Positions 19,876 through 27,960 of a stretch of DNA of 64,000 bases are shown here, piece by piece (position 1 is the stretch's first letter; every line of letters begins with the position of its first letter). Below the pieces are notes generated by a model that worked only from the letters and a program-made list of their open reading frames with translations, had not been told where the DNA came from and did no database searches. Origin of the DNA: Pseudomonas sp. ADAK18 (GTDB lineage: Bacteria > Pseudomonadota > Gammaproteobacteria > Pseudomonadales > Pseudomonadaceae). The translations under genes were made by a program, and so were the position numbers. The DNA is taken from assembly GCF_012935695.1 (NCBI RefSeq), contig NZ_CP052859.1, positions 785,001 to 849,000 on the forward strand, written 5' to 3'.

Positions 19876-19936
19876 ATGGGAGCTGGCTTGTGTGGGAGCG
19901 GGCTTGCTCGCTCCCACACAAGCCTGGTTCCCACAC
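19876..19936. repeat. REP hairpin (tgtgggagc type)
   Basis: The core TGTGGGAGCGGGCTTGCTCGCTCCCACA (described in parts: arms TGTGGGAGCG and CGCTCCCACA) lies at about 19891-19918. An outer imperfect pair (ATGGGAGC.../...GGTTCCCACA) surrounds it. It lies between the FabH-like gene and the sigma factor. The same class occurs at 56477-56596. Confidence 0.85.
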
Positions 19937-19979
19937 TGACTGTGTTCTTATCTTGAAATGTGTTTGTACCGAGGTCTGA

Positions 19980-20594
19980 ATGGCAGCAGCGGACGACTCG
20001 CACCTGCTCGAACGATTGCTCAAGGGCGAGCAGCGTGCCTACAAAGAATTGGTCACCACCTATCAAAGCGCCATGCGCGCTGTCGCCTACGCCATTGTTG
20101 GCCAGCGTCATGCTGATGAAGTGGTGCAGGACGCCTGGCTCTCGGTGGTGCGCAACCTGGGCAAATTCGAGGGGCGTTCCAGCCTCAAGACCTGGCTACT
20201 GACTATTACCGCTAACGCTGCCAAAGGCCGCTACAAACAAAATCGCCGGGAAGTCCTGCTGGATGACCTGCCGTCTCCCCACGGTACCATCGGTGATGAT
20301 CGCTTCGTGCCGGAGGATGGTCACTGGTTGATCGCACCGTTTGCTTGGCACCAGGACACGCCTGAAGCGTTGCTCACCGAGAATGAGCTGCGCGAATGTC
20401 TGGAGCACACGCTGTTGAGCCTTTCCGAATTGCAAAGCAGCGTGTTGCTGTTGCGCGAGCGCCAGGGGCTGGAGTTGGAGGAAATTTGTAATCTTCTGGA
20501 GATCTCACTCTCCAATGTGCGTGTGCTGTTGCATCGGGCACGGCTTAAAGTCTTCGCCACCGTGGAGCATTTTGAGGAAACCGGCGAATGTTGA
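19980..20594 (+). CDS. ECF-family RNA polymerase sigma factor
   Basis: A 204-residue group 4 sigma factor. The sigma-2 region (VVQDAWLSVVRNLGKFEGRSSLKTWLLTITAN) spans about residues 15-85. The sigma-4 region with helix-turn-helix (LELEEICNLLEISLSNVRVLLHRARLKVF) is at about 135-195. It recognises its own set of promoters when released from an anti-sigma factor. The stop region overlaps the start of the small zinc-finger gene by 7 nt, so the two are coupled. GAGGT lies just before the ATG at 19980. Confidence 0.93.
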   Translation: MAAADDSHLLERLLKGEQRAYKELVTTYQSAMRAVAYAIVGQRHADEVVQDAWLSVVRNLGKFEGRSSLKTWLLTITANAAKGRYKQNRREVLLDDLPSPHGTIGDDRFVPEDGHWLIAPFAWHQDTPEALLTENELRECLEHTLLSLSELQSSVLLLRERQGLELEEICNLLEISLSNVRVLLHRARLKVFATVEHFEETGEC

Positions 20595-20824
20595 CCTGTA
20601 AAGAACAAGTGGCACGTTCCAGCGACTATCTCGACGGGCAACTGACCTTTCGCGAACGCTTGCTGGTGCGTCATCACTTGATGTTCTGCCCCAATTGCCG
20701 GCGTTTCATCCGTCAGATGCGCCTGATGCAAGCCACCTTGCGGGTCATGCCCGAGCCACCTGTGACGGATGTCGACCAGTTGGCTGAACGCTTGGCCGCC
20801 GAGCGCTCTCGCGACCCGCAGTAA
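20588..20824 (+). CDS. short zinc-finger (ZAS-type) putative anti-sigma factor
   Basis: A 78-residue protein with an N-terminal Cys (MLTCKEQ) and the H-x3-C-x2-C signature HHLMFCPNCRRF typical of zinc-binding anti-sigma domains (zf-HC2). It has no transmembrane helix and no sensor domain, so it would be a purely cytosolic regulator. It overlaps the sigma gene, which strongly suggests it binds that sigma factor. A strong terminator follows, closing the sigma operon. The anti-sigma role is inferred from motif and position. Confidence 0.8.
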   Translation: MLTCKEQVARSSDYLDGQLTFRERLLVRHHLMFCPNCRRFIRQMRLMQATLRVMPEPPVTDVDQLAERLAAERSRDPQ

Positions 20825-20850
20825 CCTGACAGTTTTCACAGCAACACCCA

Positions 20851-20883
20851 AACCCGCGTCGGCCTCAGACGCGGGTTTTTTTT
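20851..20883 (+). terminator. Rho-independent terminator after the sigma operon
   Basis: AACCCGCGTC pairs with GACGCGGGTT and is followed by TTTTTTTT. It separates the sigma/anti-sigma pair from the porin gene. Confidence 0.93.
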
Positions 20884-20910
20884 CGTTCGAAAAATCACCT
20901 TATTAAAAAG

Positions 20911-20950
20911 ATTTCATTTTTGTCATTGTTTTTACATTTTGTTTCATTTG
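20911..20950 (+). promoter_or_regulatory. possible PhoB-type box array upstream of the porin
   Basis: Four T-rich CAT half-sites start at about 20915, 20924, 20935 and 20945 (TTTCAT, TGTCAT, TTACAT, TTTCAT). They are spaced 9-11 bp apart in an AT-rich stretch about 215 nt before the porin start. PhoB boxes are 11-bp-spaced CTGTCAT repeats; these are degenerate. OprP/OprO porins are phosphate-starvation genes, which makes the reading plausible. It remains unproven. Confidence 0.35.
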
Positions 20951-21161
20951 GCGTTTTCGGTACTTTTTTGCCGCAAGACGCTTGCCAGGCATGGCTTTGA
21001 GCTTATTTCCATTGGCTATAAAAAAGTTCCCATGTAACAAAATCTTTATGTTGCAGCAACCCGGCTGAAATATCCCCTCCCCAAGATCCCCACCCAACAC
21101 AAGCGGCTCTAGTCCGCGTGTTTTGCCGATGCACAAGACCATCAATTAGGGGAATTCTTCG

Positions 21162-22496
21162 ATGATCCGTAAGCACTTCGCCGGTTTCGTGGCCAGCGCT
21201 CTGGCCCTGGCGGTTACCGCCCAGGCTTCCGCTGGTACTGTCACTACTGACGGCGCCGATATCGTGGTCAAAACCAAGGGCGGCCTTGAGGTTGCGACTA
21301 CCGACCAGAACTTCAGCTTCAAGTTGGGTGGTCGTCTGCAAGCCGATTACGGTACGTTTGATGGCTTTTACACCAAGAATGGTAACTCGGCGGATGCCAC
21401 TTACTTCCGTCGCGCCTACCTGGAACTGGGCGGCACCCTGTACAAGGATTTCAAGTACCAGGTCAATTACGACTTCTCCCATAACTCGGGCAACTCCGAC
21501 GACGGCTACTTCGACGAAGCGTCCATGTCTTATGTGGGCTTCAAACCGGTCACGATTCGTGTGGGTCGCTTCGACGCAGATTTCGGCCTGGAAAAAGCCA
21601 CCAGTTCCAAGTGGGTCACTGGCATTGAGCGCAACTCGGCTTACGAATTGGCTGACTGGGTCAACTCCCACGAAAACGGCATGGGCATTCAAGTCAGCTC
21701 GGTAGTGGGCGATATGGCTTACCTGTCCGCCAGCGTTGCGTCCAAGGACATCAACGACAAGGACGGCAAGGGCGTGAAGCAATTCAACGGCCGTGCTGTG
21801 TTTGCGCCGATGCATGAAACCGGCAACGTCTTGCACGTGGGCCTGGATGTCGCGGTACGTGATTTGAAAGACACCGCATTCGACTCCCGTATCCGTCCTC
21901 GCCTCGGCGCACGTGGTGTATCCACCTCCGGTGGCAACGACGCTGGCACCAACGGTAACCGCGCCACCTTTGGCGGCGGTGTGGGGCTGGATGCCAGCAA
22001 CCTGACCAGCACCGACGCCTACGACACCGACACTGTATTCGGCGGCGAATTCGCCTTCGCTACCGGCCCCTTGTCCCTGCAGGCTGAATACCTGAACCGC
22101 AAGATGAAGGCTGACAGCAGCGCCTATCAGGACGTGAAAGCCACCGGCTTCTACGGCCAGGTGGCTTACACCCTGACCGGCGAGGCCCGTGTCTACAAAC
22201 TTGACGGCGCCAAGTTCGACACTATCAAACCCGAGAACAAACAGTACGGCGCGTGGGAAGTGTTCTACCGCTACGACAACATCAGCGTTGACGACAAGAA
22301 CATCGTTCGTAACAGCGCCACCCGCGAAACCGGCGACGCCAAGGCCAACCTGAACACCATCGGGGTCAACTGGTACGCCAACGAGTCCGTCAAAGTATCG
22401 GCCAACTACGTCAAAGTCAGCACCGACAAGATCAAGAACGCCAATGGCGATGACAGTGGTGACAACTTTGTCGCCCGAGTGCAGTACGTGTTTTAA
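21162..22496 (+). CDS. OprP/OprO-family phosphate/polyphosphate-selective porin
   Basis: A 444-residue outer-membrane beta-barrel. A signal peptide (about residues 1-25, ending AQASAG) is followed by amphipathic strands throughout ([37 protein letters not shown]) and a C-terminal aromatic residue (FVARVQYVF), needed for barrel assembly. The family forms anion-specific trimers taking up phosphate or pyrophosphate. Start ATG at 21162 behind AGGGGAA. The gene once ended in its own terminator (stem 22560-22577), whose T-tract has been split off by an IS insertion. Confidence 0.9.
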   Translation: MIRKHFAGFVASALALAVTAQASAGTVTTDGADIVVKTKGGLEVATTDQNFSFKLGGRLQADYGTFDGFYTKNGNSADATYFRRAYLELGGTLYKDFKYQVNYDFSHNSGNSDDGYFDEASMSYVGFKPVTIRVGRFDADFGLEKATSSKWVTGIERNSAYELADWVNSHENGMGIQVSSVVGDMAYLSASVASKDINDKDGKGVKQFNGRAVFAPMHETGNVLHVGLDVAVRDLKDTAFDSRIRPRLGARGVSTSGGNDAGTNGNRATFGGGVGLDASNLTSTDAYDTDTVFGGEFAFATGPLSLQAEYLNRKMKADSSAYQDVKATGFYGQVAYTLTGEARVYKLDGAKFDTIKPENKQYGAWEVFYRYDNISVDDKNIVRNSATRETGDAKANLNTIGVNWYANESVKVSANYVKVSTDKIKNANGDDSGDNFVARVQYVF

Positions 22497-22559
22497 GCAA
22501 CCTGCAACACTGTTTCAAAGCGCTCTTCCTTCATCCGTTAAAGCGCTCCTCGTTTTTTG

Positions 22560-22577
22560 CCCCGCCGTTTGGCGGGG
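22560..22577 (+). terminator. porin terminator stem, interrupted by IS insertion
   Basis: The stem CCCCGCC/GGCGGGG with a GTTT loop follows the porin gene. It is followed by a single T and then the IS end (AATGAG...) instead of a T-tract. The missing T-tract (TTTTTTATGG) is found 1.36 kb away at the other IS boundary (23935-23944). This shows the element inserted at the stem/T-tract border. Confidence 0.8.
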
Positions 22578-22597
22578 TAATGAGATGGTCACCCCCA

Positions 22598-22638
22598 ACA
22601 CCCTGTGAGGGCTACGCTTTCACGGGGTGTTTTGTTTT
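22598..22638 (+). terminator. IS-borne terminator-like hairpin in the left end
   Basis: ACACCCTGTGA (22598-22608) pairs with TCACGGGGTGT (22620-22630), with one G-U pair, and TTTTGTTTT follows. It lies just before the transposase ribosome site (GAGG near 22641). It probably blocks read-through transcription into the transposase, which matters because the element sits downstream of a host gene. Confidence 0.7.
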
Positions 22639-22652
22639 CGGAGGCCATCATC

Positions 22653-23678
22653 ATGAGCGAGTCAGCACTGATCGGTATCGATCTCGGCAAACATACTTTC
22701 CACCTGCACGGCCAGGATAAGTCGGGCTGTGAGGTGTTTCGCAAAAAATGCTCACGGACGCAAATGATGCAGTTTTTCGGCAACTCGCCGAGCTGTATCG
22801 TGGTGATGGAGGCCTGTGCGGGGTCGCACTATGTTGCTCGTCAGTTGGCGGCAATGGGGCACACGGCCAAGCTGATTTCTCCGCAGTTCGTTAAGCCCTT
22901 CGTCAAGGGCAATAAAAACGACTTTGTCGACGCTGAGGCAATCTGCGAAGCCGCTTCGCGCCCATCTATGCGCTTCGTCACGCCTAAAACCGAATCCCAG
23001 CAAACCCTGTCCGTGCTACACCGGATGCGCGAATCGCTGGTGCATGACCGCACCAAAACGGCTAATCAGATGCACGGTTTCCTGCTGGAGTTTGGGATCA
23101 GTCTGCCCAAAGGGTTGGCCATCATGAAGCGTCTGGCGAGCGCCTTGGCCGAGCATGAATTACCCGTTCGTCTGACGATATTGTTGCAACGCCTGCACGA
23201 CCACTTTGCCTACCTGGATGAGCAAATCAAGGTCTTGGACAAAGAGCTGGCGGGCCAACTGGCCGACGATGATCTGGGCAGTCGTTTGCTGAGTCTTCCA
23301 TGTGTCGGCCCGATCACCGCCAGCCTGCTGGCTGTAGAAATGGGCGACGGCAAGCAGTACCGATGCAGTCGGGACTTTGCCGCCTCAGTGGGCTTGGTGC
23401 CCAGACAGTACAGCACCGGTGGCAAGGCCAACTTGCTGGGAATCAGCAAGCGTGGTGACAAGCACCTGCGACAACTGTTGGTGCAGTGTTCCAGGGTCTA
23501 TATGCAAAATCTGGAGCACCAAAAAGGCGCCTTGGCCGATTGGGTGCGCTCATTGCTAAGTCGACGACATTCGAATGTCGTGGCCTGTGCCCTGGCTAAC
23601 AAACTGGCGCGTATCGCTTGGGCGATAGCCGCTCACCATACGCAATATGAAGCAGGGCCAGACGCCTTGAACGCCTGA
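22653..23678 (+). CDS. IS110-family transposase (recombinase), intact
   Basis: A 341-residue DEDD recombinase. The RuvC-like acidic residues are visible as D10 (GIDLGKH), E53 (VVMEACAGSH), D90 and D93 (NKNDFVDAEA). The C-terminal Tnp20 domain has the helix-hairpin-helix SLPCVGPITASLLAVEMGD and the catalytic serine S254 in RQYSTGGKAN, followed by LLGISKRGDKHLR. The start is the ATG at 22653, 9 nt after GGAGG. Such enzymes work with a non-coding RNA encoded in the element; for the IS1111 group this lies downstream of the gene, where a matching structure is seen. Confidence 0.95.
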   Translation: MSESALIGIDLGKHTFHLHGQDKSGCEVFRKKCSRTQMMQFFGNSPSCIVVMEACAGSHYVARQLAAMGHTAKLISPQFVKPFVKGNKNDFVDAEAICEAASRPSMRFVTPKTESQQTLSVLHRMRESLVHDRTKTANQMHGFLLEFGISLPKGLAIMKRLASALAEHELPVRLTILLQRLHDHFAYLDEQIKVLDKELAGQLADDDLGSRLLSLPCVGPITASLLAVEMGDGKQYRCSRDFAASVGLVPRQYSTGGKANLLGISKRGDKHLRQLLVQCSRVYMQNLEHQKGALADWVRSLLSRRHSNVVACALANKLARIAWAIAAHHTQYEAGPDALNA

Positions 23679-23699
23679 CCCCGCGGTTGTTGCAGTACC

Positions 23700-23900
23700 A
23701 CGATTCACCTTCAGGTTTTGCGATAGCTGAACAACAGATGATGTGAACGGCACACCGGCCTGGCGAAGATCCTGACATAAAAATCGGCTTCAGAAGCCGA
23801 CGGGTTTTTAAGGATCGTCAGGCGCGACTCTCATCGTGGCGCTGGGGCATGCCCCAAACAGACGCCGGATAGATTTAAGCAAGCCAACCACACCACCCGT
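23700..23900 (+). ncRNA. predicted bridge RNA (seekRNA) of the IS110/IS1111-type element
   Basis: In the non-coding right part two loops match target and donor DNA. Loop 1: the 6-bp stem GATCCT (23768-23773)/AGGATC (23811-23816) encloses CATAAAAA (23776-23783) on one side and CGGGTTTTTA (23801-23810) on the other, with an apical hairpin TCGGCT/AGCCGA. CATAAAAA is complementary to the TTTTTATG flanking both insertions. CGGGTTTTT resembles the stem/T-tract side. Loop 2: TCTCAT (23829-23834) is complementary to ATGAGA of the left end, and ATAGATTT (23869-23876) is identical to the right end, with a GGGGCATGCCCC hairpin between. The RNA ends are guesses. The function follows known IS110 biology and is otherwise inference. 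Confidence 0.6.
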
Positions 23901-23952
23901 TAATCAGTATTGCAAAAATGGGGGTGACCATAGATTTTTTATGGGTCAAGCC

Positions 23953-25299
23953 TTACTCGGCAGCAGGCGCTTCTGGCTTGCGACGCTTGAGCGGGGCCAT
24001 GCCGTCCTTGCTGACCAACGACAGGTTGTCGGTCTTCGGTCGGTTGGCGATCTTGCGCTTGGTTGGCGACTTGGCGCCGGTTTTCTTCTTGTCGCCCTTG
24101 GCGTCGACCTTTTTCTTCTTCACGCCAACAGCCTTGCCCGACGCCTTGACCTTTTTCGGTCCGCCGTAGGTGCCTTTGACTTCCTTGATCGTGCGGCGCT
24201 CGAAAGACTGCTTCAGGTAGCGCTCGATGCTCGACATCAAGTTCCAGTCACCGTGGCAGATCAGCGAGATGGCCAAGCCATCATTGCCAGCACGGCCGGT
24301 ACGACCGATACGGTGCACGTATTCGTCGCCGCTGCGGGGCATGTCGAAGTTGATCACCATATCCAGGCCATCCACGTCCAGGCCGCGGGCGGCCACGTCG
24401 GTGGCAACCAGGATCTTCACGCCGCCTTGCTTGAGGCGGTCGATGGCCAGCTTACGGTCCTTCTGGTCTTTCTCACCGTGCAAGACAAACGCCTTGTACT
24501 CCTGAGCCACCAGGCGGCCGTAGATACGGTCGGCCATGGCCCGGGTGTTGGTGAAGACGATGGCCTTCTGATAGGTCTCGTTGGCCAACAACCAATTGAG
24601 GATCTGTTCTTTATGCACATTGTGGTCAGCGGTGATGATTTGCTGACGGGTAGTGGAGTTCAGGTCGCTGACGCTGTTGACCTGCAGATGCTCAGGGTTG
24701 TTCAGGACCTTGGCGACCATGTCGCGCAAGGTCGAGCCACCGGTGGTGGCCGAGAACAGCATGGTCTGCTGGCGATTGGTGCACTCTTGCACCAGGCGTT
24801 GCACGTCATCGGCAAAGCCCATGTCGAGCATGCGGTCGGCTTCGTCGAGGACCAGGACTTCAACTTCCTTGAGGTCCAGGTTGCCGGCGTTCAGTTGTTC
24901 AATCATCCGACCTGGCGTGCCGATCAGAATGTCCGGCACCTTGCGCAACATGGCGGCCTGGACCTTGAAGTCTTCACCGCCGGTGATCAGGCCGGACTTG
25001 ATGAACGTGAACTGGGAGAAGCGTTCAACTTCCTTCAAGGTCTGCTGGGCCAGCTCGCGGGTCGGCAGCAGGATCAGGGTCTTGATGCTGACACGGACTT
25101 TTGCCGGGCCGATCAGGCGGTTGAGGATCGGCAGGACGAAAGCGGCAGTCTTACCGCTACCGGTTTGTGCCGTCACCCGCAGGTCACGCCCTTCGAGCGC
25201 GAGCGGGATGGCCGCTGCTTGCACAGGCGTTGGCTCGACAAATTTAAGCTCGGCCACGGCTTTGAGCAGGCGTTCGTGCAGGGCGAATTGGGAAAACAC
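23953..25299 (-). CDS. DEAD-box ATP-dependent RNA helicase
   Basis: A 448-residue DEAD-box helicase. The Q motif is in FVEPTPVQAAAIP, motif I AQTGSGKTAAF, Ia PTRELAQQ, Ib GTPGRM, II VLDEADRMLDMGF, III SATT, IV IVFTNTRAMADRIYGRL, V DVAARGLD, and VI HRIGRTGRAGNDG. A Lys-rich basic tail (residues about 385-448) probably binds RNA. It resembles SrmB/RhlE-type helicases of ribosome assembly and RNA decay. The start is GTG at 25299 (MFSQFALHERLL) with GAGG 8 nt upstream; an upstream ATG at 25323 would add eight residues. Its 3' end lies 8 nt from IS copy 1. Confidence 0.93.
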   Translation of the reverse strand: MFSQFALHERLLKAVAELKFVEPTPVQAAAIPLALEGRDLRVTAQTGSGKTAAFVLPILNRLIGPAKVRVSIKTLILLPTRELAQQTLKEVERFSQFTFIKSGLITGGEDFKVQAAMLRKVPDILIGTPGRMIEQLNAGNLDLKEVEVLVLDEADRMLDMGFADDVQRLVQECTNRQQTMLFSATTGGSTLRDMVAKVLNNPEHLQVNSVSDLNSTTRQQIITADHNVHKEQILNWLLANETYQKAIVFTNTRAMADRIYGRLVAQEYKAFVLHGEKDQKDRKLAIDRLKQGGVKILVATDVAARGLDVDGLDMVINFDMPRSGDEYVHRIGRTGRAGNDGLAISLICHGDWNLMSSIERYLKQSFERRTIKEVKGTYGGPKKVKASGKAVGVKKKKVDAKGDKKKTGAKSPTKRKIANRPKTDNLSLVSKDGMAPLKRRKPEAPAAE

Positions 25300-25491
25300 G
25301 GGTGCTACCTCGAAGAAATACAAAAAAACAGCTGCATAGGGTAACGGTTTCGGGCGCTCAGGCCGAGTTTCTTTACGCGAACAACGCTAATCAGGCGCTT
25401 TTTTGTCAGGGGATTTGTCCGCAACACTAACTTTGAAGCACTTCAATGCTCTAATCGCCCCGTCAGTCCTACAGAAGAATCGCTTTAACCC

Positions 25492-26781
25492 ATGGATATC
25501 AAACAGCTCTGGCTCAACGTCCAAGACCTCTGGGGCGCCCTCGACCAACACCCACTGCTGCATTCAAGCCTGGCGCTGGTGGTGTTGCTGGTGGTGGCCC
25601 TGCTGCTCGGACGGGTGGCACGTTACCTCATCCTCCACGCCGTCAAACTGCTGGGTCGGCAACCGGCCCTGCACTGGCTCAATGACCTGCGGCACAACAA
25701 GGTCTTCCATCGCCTGGCGCAGATGACCCCGTCCCTGGTGATTCAGTTCGGCCTGTACCTGGTGCCGGAGCTGAGCAAAACCAGCACCGTGTTCATCGGC
25801 AACGTCGCCCTGGCATTCACCATTCTGTTCCAGGTCCTGGCCCTGAGCGCCCTGCTCAATGCCCTGCTGGACATCTACGCCCGCACCGAACACGCCCGCA
25901 CCCGCTCCATCAAGGGCTATGTGCAACTGGCGAAGATGGTGCTGTTCGTGTTTGGCGCCATCATCATCGTCGCCACCTTGATCGACCGCTCGCCGCTGTT
26001 ACTGCTCTCAGGCCTGGGCGCCATGTCGGCCGTGATTCTATTGGTCTACAAGGACACCCTGCTGTCATTCGTCGCCAGTGTGCAACTGACCAGCAACGAT
26101 ATGTTGCGGGTCGGCGACTGGATCGAAATGCCTCAGGTCGGTGCCGACGGCGATGTGGTGGACATCACCCTGCACACGGTCAAGGTGCAGAACTTCGACA
26201 AGACCATCGTCTCCATCCCCACCTGGCGGCTGATGTCCGAGTCGTTCAAGAACTGGCGCGGCATGCAGGCTTCTGGCGGGCGGCGGATCAAGCGCAGCCT
26301 GTTTATCGACGCCAGTGGTGTGCGTTTCCTGCGGGACGATGAAGAAGTACGCATGACTCAGGTGCACCTGCTGACCGACTACATCGGCCGCAAGCAGGCG
26401 GAATTGAAAGCCTGGAATGAAGCCCAGGGCCACAGCGCGCAACTGACCACCAACCGTCGACGGATGACCAACCTGGGGACCTTTCGAGCTTATGCCCTGG
26501 CCTACTTAAAGAGCCATCCGGACATCCAGCCAAACATGACCTGCATGGTCCGCCAGATGCAGACCACCGCCCAAGGCGTACCCCTGGAAATCTACTGCTT
26601 CACCCGCACCACGGCGTGGGCCGACTACGAGCGGATCCAGGGCGATATCTTCGATTATTTGCTGGCGGTGCTGCCGGAGTTTGGCCTGAGCCTGTACCAA
26701 CAACCCAGCGGCAATGACTTGCGGGCCAGCCTGTTTCCGGTGAAGCAGAACGCCAGGGCCATGGAAGCCCTGGAAAACTGA
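25492..26781 (+). CDS. MscS-family mechanosensitive channel (YbdG-like)
   Basis: A 429-residue membrane protein with about five N-terminal transmembrane helices (residues 20-190). The conserved MscS pore/beta domain follows (LLVYKDTLLSFVASVQLTSNDMLRVGDWIEMPQVGADGDVVDITLHTVKVQNFD, given here in parts from about residue 190). The cytosolic domain carries the YbdG-type insertion (GTFRAYALAYLKSHPDI). YbdG channels open in osmotic downshift or signal osmotic stress. Start ATG at 25492. Monocistronic. Confidence 0.9.
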   Translation: MDIKQLWLNVQDLWGALDQHPLLHSSLALVVLLVVALLLGRVARYLILHAVKLLGRQPALHWLNDLRHNKVFHRLAQMTPSLVIQFGLYLVPELSKTSTVFIGNVALAFTILFQVLALSALLNALLDIYARTEHARTRSIKGYVQLAKMVLFVFGAIIIVATLIDRSPLLLLSGLGAMSAVILLVYKDTLLSFVASVQLTSNDMLRVGDWIEMPQVGADGDVVDITLHTVKVQNFDKTIVSIPTWRLMSESFKNWRGMQASGGRRIKRSLFIDASGVRFLRDDEEVRMTQVHLLTDYIGRKQAELKAWNEAQGHSAQLTTNRRRMTNLGTFRAYALAYLKSHPDIQPNMTCMVRQMQTTAQGVPLEIYCFTRTTAWADYERIQGDIFDYLLAVLPEFGLSLYQQPSGNDLRASLFPVKQNARAMEALEN

Positions 26782-26883
26782 TATCGACGACTGCGAGGGG
26801 TGCTACGAGCGCTGGAACTGCGGATCACCCGTCAGTTGGAACAGCAATTGAGCCCCCTCACTTTAGAACACCCGTAAGACTGA

Positions 26884-27759
26884 TCACGCCGCCGGCTTTA
26901 CGCCAGGTCCGGACTTTATCCCCAACCGGCTGATCCACACCGCCCCCAGAATCACCATCCCTCCAAGGAACAACCGTCCCAACGGCTCATGCTGATTCCA
27001 GATCAATAAGTTGATCAGCAAGCCCACCGGCACATGCAGATTGTTCATCACCGCCAAGGTGCCGCCGCTGACCAGGCAAGCGCCTTTATTCCACCAGTAC
27101 ATCCCCAACGCAGTACTGACCAGGCCGAGGAACACCAGCACACCCCATTGCAACGGCGCCTCCGGCAAGAAGTTGGCCTTGCCGAACAGCAGGAACGCCG
27201 GTAATGCCACCGCCAACGCCCCCACGTAAAAGTAGCCAAACCGCCGATAGTGCGGCAGATCGCTGGGATGACGCACCACTAGATGCTTATAGAGCACCTG
27301 CCCGGCGGCATAGGTGAAGTTGGCCAGTTGCAGCAGCAGGAAGCCCATGAAGAAGTTCGGCGTGATCTGGTCAAAGCGAATCACCGCCGCGCCCGCCACA
27401 GCCACCAGTGCCGCAATCAGTGCCCAAGGGTTGAAACGCCGGTTCAAGGCGTCTTCGATCAGGGTCACATGCAACGGTGTCAGGATGGTGAAAAGCAACA
27501 CTTCCGGCACCGTCAACACGCGAAAGCTCAAGTACAGGCAGACGTACGTCACGCCAAACTGCAGAGCGCCGATCAGCAACATGCCACGCATGAACGCGGG
27601 CTCCACGGAGCGCCAGCGGGTCAACGGAATAAACACCAGGCCTGCCAGCAGTACGCGCACCAATACCGCGAAGTAACTGTCGACGTGCCCCGCCAGATAT
27701 TCGCCGATCAAGCTGAAGGAAAATGCCTGGATCAGGGTGACAATCAGTAGGTAGCCCAT
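26884..27759 (-). CDS. EamA-family (DMT superfamily) transporter
   Basis: A 291-residue protein with about ten transmembrane helices in two EamA repeats. The segments VLRVLLAGLVFIPLTRWRS and LVFLGLVSTALGMYWWNKGACLVSGGTLAVMNNLHVP (given in parts) are typical of the carboxylate/amino-acid transporter branch. Start ATG at 27759 with GAGG 5 nt upstream. It converges with the MscS gene across about 100 bp. Substrate unknown. Confidence 0.87.
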   Translation of the reverse strand: MGYLLIVTLIQAFSFSLIGEYLAGHVDSYFAVLVRVLLAGLVFIPLTRWRSVEPAFMRGMLLIGALQFGVTYVCLYLSFRVLTVPEVLLFTILTPLHVTLIEDALNRRFNPWALIAALVAVAGAAVIRFDQITPNFFMGFLLLQLANFTYAAGQVLYKHLVVRHPSDLPHYRRFGYFYVGALAVALPAFLLFGKANFLPEAPLQWGVLVFLGLVSTALGMYWWNKGACLVSGGTLAVMNNLHVPVGLLINLLIWNQHEPLGRLFLGGMVILGAVWISRLGIKSGPGVKPAA

Positions 27760-27821
27760 GTTCGCCTCATATCGAATGGGCGGGACCTTAGCGGTTTTCG
27801 AACACTTGCGAAACTCAAGGC

Positions 27822-27860
27822 AAAAAAAACCCGATCTCGCTAAAGCGTCAATCGGGCAGG
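27822..27860 (-). terminator. Rho-independent terminator after azoR
   Basis: Read on the minus strand, CCCGATT pairs with GATCGGG and is followed by eight T residues (A-run at 27822-27829 on the plus strand). It lies about 100 nt downstream of the azoR stop. Confidence 0.85.
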
Positions 27861-27960
27861 AGCACTCAGGAGCAACAAGTGCAAAGGGAGGTTCGATACG
27901 CGTACTTGAAGGGTTGCGTGGCCTTATATAAACAGCGGGCGATTATCTGGAGATTAACAA

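Larger units (their letters stand above)
22578..23944 (+). mobile_element. IS110-family (IS1111-type) insertion sequence, copy 1, intact
   Basis: Boundaries are set by comparison with the inverted copy at 35381-36746. Shared sequence begins TAATGAG at 22578 and ends TTTTTTATGG at 23944 (1367 bp; the last bases may be target). Subterminal inverted repeats ATGGTCACCCCCA (22585-22597) and TGGGGGTGACCAT (23919-23931) are perfect over 13 bp, as in the IS1111 subgroup. There is no target duplication. One transposase gene is present, with a short 75-bp left leader and a long non-coding right part of about 240 bp before the right inverted repeat. Confidence 0.93.

Noticed and set aside
23836..25344. 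502-codon plus-strand frame opposite the DEAD-box helicase
   Set aside because: Shadow frame that runs across the IS boundary into the helicase gene; no homology and no ribosome site.
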